Source of the DNA: Streptomyces roseifaciens
GTDB lineage: Bacteria; Actinomycetota; Actinomycetes; Streptomycetales; Streptomycetaceae
NCBI RefSeq assembly: GCF_001445655.1
Contig: NZ_LNBE01000002.1
Location: 682,001 to 746,000, forward strand
Direction: 5' to 3'
Length of the DNA stretch: 64,000 nucleotides
Position 1 is the first letter of the stretch, and each line of letters starts with the position of its first letter. The translations under genes were made by a program, and so were the position numbers. The notes under the pieces were generated by a model. The model ran no database searches, was not told where the DNA came from, and saw nothing but the letters and a program-made list of their open reading frames with translations. Of the stretch, positions 59,710 through 64,000 are shown piece by piece.

Positions 59710-62090
59710 CCGCACCGTCGCCGACACGCCCCGACGAAGCCGCCGGGGCAGCGGCTCCCACCGCCGCCGACTGGCTCCTCGCCCGCCTGGCCCTGATCGA
59801 GGCCAGGGTCCGGCGCGCCATCGCCGTCCGTACCGGTGACGAGACGGCGGCCGGACCGGGTGGGCTCCCGGGGCTCGCCGACGCCCCCTTCGACCCGTTC
59901 CAGGGGCTCTACATCTCCGACGACGCGGCCCCGCACCTCCTGGACGCCCCCACAGGCCCGCTGCCCACCGACCCTGCCGAGGGCCGTCTCGCCGCCGCCC
60001 TCCGCGCACACGAGGAGGCGGCCGTCGCCGCCGGTGCCGCACCACCCCTCACGCGCCTCGCCCAGGAGTTCGGCCTGAGCCCGCTGGACGTGGACGTCCT
60101 GCTGATCGCCCTCGCCCCCGACACCGACGCACGCTTCGAGCGCTGTTACGGGTACCTCAACGACGACATCACCTGCCGTCACGCCACCACCGGCCTCGCC
60201 CTCGCCCTGTGCGGCGTCCCCAGCGCCTCCGCGACCGCCCGGCGCGTCTTCTCGCCCGACGGCCCCTTGCGGGCCGGGGGCCTGCTGGAGGACGGCGACG
60301 CCGGACGCCCCTTCCTGACCCGTCCGTTGCGCGTACCGGACCGGGTCACCGCACATCTGCTGGGCCATGACGCCCTGCCGGCCGCCCTGCGCAGCGCCGT
60401 ACGTCTGCCCCGGCCCGTACCGCAGTTTCCGCCGCCGGGCGAGGGGCCGCTCGCTGCCACCGCCCGGCACCTCGCCTCGCTGCTCGCCCGCCACCCGTCG
60501 GCCCACCTGCGCGACGGGCCCGGCGGCGCGGCCGGGAGCGTCGCCGAGACGGCGCTGGCAGCGGTCGGCAGGCCGGCGCTCCGGCTGGACCTCGCCGCCC
60601 TCGCCGCCCTCCCGAACGAGCCGCAGGCGGAGGTGGGGGCGGAGGCCGTGATCCGGGCCGCCGTCCTCGAAGCGCGGCTGCGGGGCTGCGGGCTGCTGGT
60701 CGGCCCTGTCGGCTCCGCCGGTTCCCTCGGCGCCGCCGGCACTTCCTCCGACGTCCGGCGCATGCGCACCCTCTTGGCCCCGCTCGCGGATCTGCCCGTC
60801 CCGGTCGTACTCACCGGCCCGGAGCCCTGGGACGCGCACTGGATGCCCACGCCCCCCGTCCTGGTCGAGTGCCCGCCGATCACGGAGCCCGAGCGGGCGG
60901 CAATGTGGCGGCACGAGTTACGCGCGCTCACCGGTCCGGCCGTCGGTACCCATGAGGCGGAGGCCGACGGGCTCGATGCGGCGACGGCCGACCGGATCGA
61001 CGAGGCCGCGGCCGCAGGCGCCCGGTACCGGATCGCCCCGCACCGGATCCCCGCCGTGGCCGCGTCCGCCTGCCGGCAGGCCGACGCGGACGGCACGCCC
61101 CTCGGCCCGGCAGCCGTCCACGCCGCCGCTCGTAGCTGGAACGGCAGCACCCTCGGCCGCCTCGCCCGGCGCGTACGGCCAGCCGTCTCCTGGCCCGACC
61201 TGGTCCTGCCCGAGCGCCCGTACGAGCAACTGCGCGGCCTCGCCCGCCGCATCCGCCACCGCGACCAAGTCCTCGGCCAATGGGGGATGAGGCCCGGCGG
61301 CGGGCGCGGGCGCGGCGTCACCGCCCTCTTCAGCGGCGCCTCGGGCACCGGGAAGACCTTCGCCGCCGAGGTCGTGGCCGCGGACCTCGGCCTCGATCTG
61401 TACGTCGTCGACCTCGCGACGGTCGTCGACAAGTACATCGGCGAGACCGAGAAGAACCTCGAACGCATCTTCACCGAGGCCGACGCCGTCAACGCCGTCC
61501 TCCTCTTCGACGAGGCCGACGCCGTCTTCGGCAAGCGCACCGCCACCCAGGACGCCCACGACCGCTACGCCAACACCGGCACGTCCTATCTCCTACAGCG
61601 CCTGGAGTCCTTCGACGGCCTCGCCCTCCTCACCACCAACATGCACGCCAACATCGACTCCGCGTTCCTGCGCCGCCTGGACCTCGTCGTGCACTTCCCC
61701 GCCCCCGACGAAGTGCAGCGCCGAGCCCTGTGGGACCGCTGCCTGGGTCCCTGCCTGCCCCGGGCCGCCGACCTCGACGACGCCGCGCTCGACACTCTCG
61801 CCGCCGCCTTCGACCTGCCCGGCGGTGCGATCCGCTGCTGCGCGATCACCGCCGCCTACCGCGCCGCCGACGAGAACCGCCCCCTGAGCGCGGCCGACCT
61901 GCTGGCCGCCGTCCGGGAGGAGTACGCCAAGCTCGGGCGCTACGTGGACGAGTCCCGGTTCCCCGCAACGGCGCAGGTCGGGCAGGCGGCCCAGGCAGCC
62001 CAGGTCGGCCGGGCCGGGCAGGCGGGCCGGGCCGGGCAGGCGGGGCCGGCCGCGCAGGCGGTACGGGTGGCCCGGGCGGTGTCGCGGTGA
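59706..62090 (+). CDS. eCIS AAA+ ATPase (Afp15-like)
   Basis: A 794-aa ATPase. The N-terminal 400 residues (LLARLALIEARVRRAIAVRT, DPFQGLYISDDAAPHLL, FGLSPLDVDVLLIALAPD) are the eCIS-specific region. The AAA domain has Walker A SGASGTGKT (from about residue 543), Walker B LLFDEADAVFG (about 599-609), and the NMHANIDSAFLRRLDLVVHF sensor and arginine-finger region. A C-terminal tail repeats GQA/GRA. Family members help assemble the particle. A TTA codon at 60918-60920 (about Leu405, in WRHELRAL) is the kind read only by bldA tRNA. Coupled to the next gene by a GTGA overlap. Confidence 0.92.
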   Translation: MTAPSPTRPDEAAGAAAPTAADWLLARLALIEARVRRAIAVRTGDETAAGPGGLPGLADAPFDPFQGLYISDDAAPHLLDAPTGPLPTDPAEGRLAAALRAHEEAAVAAGAAPPLTRLAQEFGLSPLDVDVLLIALAPDTDARFERCYGYLNDDITCRHATTGLALALCGVPSASATARRVFSPDGPLRAGGLLEDGDAGRPFLTRPLRVPDRVTAHLLGHDALPAALRSAVRLPRPVPQFPPPGEGPLAATARHLASLLARHPSAHLRDGPGGAAGSVAETALAAVGRPALRLDLAALAALPNEPQAEVGAEAVIRAAVLEARLRGCGLLVGPVGSAGSLGAAGTSSDVRRMRTLLAPLADLPVPVVLTGPEPWDAHWMPTPPVLVECPPITEPERAAMWRHELRALTGPAVGTHEAEADGLDAATADRIDEAAAAGARYRIAPHRIPAVAASACRQADADGTPLGPAAVHAAARSWNGSTLGRLARRVRPAVSWPDLVLPERPYEQLRGLARRIRHRDQVLGQWGMRPGGGRGRGVTALFSGASGTGKTFAAEVVAADLGLDLYVVDLATVVDKYIGETEKNLERIFTEADAVNAVLLFDEADAVFGKRTATQDAHDRYANTGTSYLLQRLESFDGLALLTTNMHANIDSAFLRRLDLVVHFPAPDEVQRRALWDRCLGPCLPRAADLDDAALDTLAAAFDLPGGAIRCCAITAAYRAADENRPLSAADLLAAVREEYAKLGRYVDESRFPATAQVGQAAQAAQVGRAGQAGRAGQAGPAAQAVRVARAVSR

Positions 62091-64000
62091 GCCCGGGCCC
62101 GCTCCCGGAGCCGGAGCAGCGCCAGGATCCCGCCCCCGCCCCCGCCACCGAAGCCGCGGCACCGCCGGCCTCGCACCTGGCCGCGGTGGGAGACATCCTC
62201 GCCGCCCGCCTCAAGGAGCTCCAGCAGCAGGCCGGCAACGCGGCGACGGCCGCCCACGCGCTCGGCGCCGGCGGACAGCAGGCCGCGGCCGGCGCGCCGT
62301 TCGGCCACCGTCGCCTCGTCGCCTCGCCCCGCTGGCACCAGGAGGCCGAGCTCTACGAACAGCGGCTCGGCGCCGCTCTGGCAGCCGCACCCGAGGTCGG
62401 CCGCGCCGCCCGTACGGCCGTGCTGCGGCTGAACGAGGTGCTGAGCGCGGAATTCACCGCGGAGCGGGCGGCGGGAGCCTTCCTCAAGGACGATCCGGCC
62501 AGCGCCGGCCAGGTCGGCACGGGAGATACGGCGGGAACGGCGGGAACGGGGGGAACGGCGGGAGACGCCCGGGAGCGGCTCCTGCAGTGGACCGCCCCCG
62601 GCTCCTCCGCCACCGTCCGCGAGCTCGTCACCGCCTTCTACAACGCCGCCTACTACAAATACGGCCCCCAGCCCGGGCCGTCCGGAGACGCCCGCGACGT
62701 CTCCTTCAAGACCCTCCTGCACCGCATCGTCCTCGACGGCGACCTGCGGCGCGCCCGCGAACTCGGCCTCGACACCGAAGCCCTGAGCGCGCAGCGGGAG
62801 TACCTGACCGGCGGCACCCGCAGCGTCCTCGGGCAACTGCCGCAGGACATCGGGCGCCTGTTCGCGAAGGACATCTTCGCCCTGGGCAACATGACCCTCC
62901 AGCACGGCACCGGCACCACCGTGTCGATGGGCCGCAGTCAGCAGGGCAGGACCGAGCGGCCCGAGGCCGCGGCCGGGACCGGACCGGGCAGGAGCACCCT
63001 CCGCAACTACCAGGACCTCGGCGTGCCCCTGAGCGAAGCGGAGCGGGCACACGCACAGAGCAGCACCACACCCCTGCGCGTCGAAGGCGTCCGGCTCGAC
63101 GGCGACCGGATCCACCCGCAGGAGTACGACGTCACCCCGGAAGCCATCTGGGCGGCCGTGGCTCCGGCCGGGGAGCAGGGGCCCGAGTTCCCCCTGCCCT
63201 GGGCCTCGGGGCAGGCGCTCTTCGCCATGAACCCCGCAGCCGCCTGGTACCGCAAGCACCACGAGCGCGGCGCACCCCTCGTCGCGGGCATCTCCGGCAC
63301 CACCACCCGCATGCTCAGCGCCTTCCGCTGGCTGAAGGCCGTGCCGGGAGGACCGGGCGGCGGGCAGGAGCGTTCCGAGCGGGAGTTCTTCCTCGCCGTC
63401 GCCTCCTGGATGCTGACGGGCCGGGACCACTCGCTGTACGAGATCCTGCGCGGCGCGAAAGCGGCCGGCCTCGCGAGCCTCTCCGGCCTCACGGCGTCCT
63501 CCAAGGACGTGGCCGCGATGTACCGGGACTTCGACGCGTTCGTGCGGGCCACGCTGCCCCGGGCGAAGCTGCCCGAGCCGCCGTACGCCGCGCTCTACGA
63601 ACAGGAGGCGCAGGCCGAGCGGGAGGACGGCGGGATGCTCACCGTTCACGACGACACGGTGCGCGCGGCGCGCCGCAAGCAGCGGCGCCTGCAGCGGCAG
63701 GCAGGCGGCGCGGACGGACCCGGCAAGGACCTCGACTTCGCGCACTTCCTGGCGCTGACGCAGTACACCGGTGACAACCACCAGCTCATCAACCGTGTTC
63801 TCACCACTCCCGGCGGTTTCACGTCGGTCGGCGTCGGCCGGCTGATCGACGAGATGATCTCCCGGGTCGCCGAGGGCGTGCCCACAGAGGTGCCCTTCAC
63901 CAGGTGGCGTGACGACGAGCTCCAGGGGCTGATCAGCCGGTACACGGCGCCCGGTATCGACGATCAGGAGCGGAAGGCCCGGCTGGAGCCCGTGCGGACG
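62087..64000 (+). CDS. Large eCIS-associated, toxin-like protein (3' end outside window)
   Basis: GTG start in the GTGA overlap with the ATPase stop; open for 638 codons to the window edge. The first 30 residues are Pro/Ala-rich, then LKELQQQAGNAATAAHALGA, echoing the LQxxAGNAA motif of the DUF4157 protein at 31715. Later come TVRELVTAFYNAAYYKYGPQ, FALGNMTLQHGTGTTVSMG, GAPLVAGISGTTTRMLSAFR and FFLAVASWMLTGRDHSLYEI. The last two ('xGxSGTTxR' and 'DHSLxEI') resemble a C-terminal module of actinobacterial polymorphic toxins; this likeness is from memory, not from a search. Possible payload, tape measure or hybrid; no catalytic residues assigned. Confidence 0.65.
   Translation, partial: MSPGPLPEPEQRQDPAPAPATEAAAPPASHLAAVGDILAARLKELQQQAGNAATAAHALGAGGQQAAAGAPFGHRRLVASPRWHQEAELYEQRLGAALAAAPEVGRAARTAVLRLNEVLSAEFTAERAAGAFLKDDPASAGQVGTGDTAGTAGTGGTAGDARERLLQWTAPGSSATVRELVTAFYNAAYYKYGPQPGPSGDARDVSFKTLLHRIVLDGDLRRARELGLDTEALSAQREYLTGGTRSVLGQLPQDIGRLFAKDIFALGNMTLQHGTGTTVSMGRSQQGRTERPEAAAGTGPGRSTLRNYQDLGVPLSEAERAHAQSSTTPLRVEGVRLDGDRIHPQEYDVTPEAIWAAVAPAGEQGPEFPLPWASGQALFAMNPAAAWYRKHHERGAPLVAGISGTTTRMLSAFRWLKAVPGGPGGGQERSEREFFLAVASWMLTGRDHSLYEILRGAKAAGLASLSGLTASSKDVAAMYRDFDAFVRATLPRAKLPEPPYAALYEQEAQAEREDGGMLTVHDDTVRAARRKQRRLQRQAGGADGPGKDLDFAHFLALTQYTGDNHQLINRVLTTPGGFTSVGVGRLIDEMISRVAEGVPTEVPFTRWRDDELQGLISRYTAPGIDDQERKARLEPVRT

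Noticed and set aside
38857..64000. A prophage remnant
   Set aside because: There is no integrase, repressor, capsid, portal, terminase or lysis gene; baseplate genes combined with DUF4255 and an AAA ATPase are the eCIS signature.

Overview
The window is high-GC actinobacterial chromosome and almost certainly Streptomyces. The signs are GTG/TTG starts, ATGA and GTGA stop-start overlaps, a SARP regulator, a 2-methylisoborneol (2-MIB) locus, rare TTA codons, and many secreted proteins with typical Streptomyces signal peptides. There are no rRNA genes, no complete tRNA and no CRISPR array, and no integrase, capsid or terminase genes.

Layout. 1-5.6 kb: a trans-4-hydroxy-L-proline/D-hydroxyproline catabolic operon (FAD dehydrogenase subunit cut by the window edge, DapA-like deaminase, 4-hydroxyproline epimerase, aldehyde dehydrogenase) followed by a GntR/FCD regulator. 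5.7-9.6 kb: secreted M6 metalloprotease, DHFR-like reductase, small secreted protein, an orphan lasso-peptide B2 protease preceded by what looks like the stump of its B1 partner, and an NAD-dependent epimerase/reductase. 9.7-12.05 kb: a graveyard of four broken genes, several broken by single-base changes in G/C runs. 12.2-21.3 kb: lipoprotein, a secreted CdtB-type nuclease fused to a ricin-type lectin, GNAT acetyltransferase, secreted protein, MHS-family transporter with a deleted neighbour gene, and small hypotheticals. 21.4-30.6 kb: a large SARP/AAA/TPR regulator divergent from a SAM methyltransferase, then the 2-MIB operon: family 2B encapsulin shell, 2-MIB synthase (encapsulated cargo) and GPP C-methyltransferase. 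30.6-38.4 kb: nucleotidyltransferase-fold protein, a DUF4157 protein that looks like an injection-system effector, a quinone reductase/XRE regulator pair, a secreted protein, and an ECF sigma factor with its coupled CU044_5270-type membrane partner.

38.8-64 kb (running off the right edge): a contractile injection system (eCIS) locus: two beta-propeller proteins, a tail-assembly-like protein, a DUF6760-like small protein, a very long low-complexity protein, a tail-tube protein, LysM baseplate protein, VgrG-like spike, gp25, two baseplate-J proteins flanking a gpI-like protein, a giant beta-propeller, DUF4255 cap protein, AAA ATPase, and a large toxin-like protein. No sheath, PAAR tip, tape measure or canonical fibre is visible here; beta-propellers occupy the positions upstream of the tube and at the fibre slot. 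Three eCIS genes carry a TTA codon, so the system should depend on the bldA tRNA and hence on development.

The observations most worth following are the hemopexin-like insertion in a baseplate protein, the propeller-rich eCIS with TTA codons, the covarying tandem hairpins between vgrG and gp25, the LQxxAGNAA motif shared by the DUF4157 protein and the ATPase-linked toxin-like protein, the CdtB-ricin fusion, and the nested palindromes in front of the encapsulin operon.
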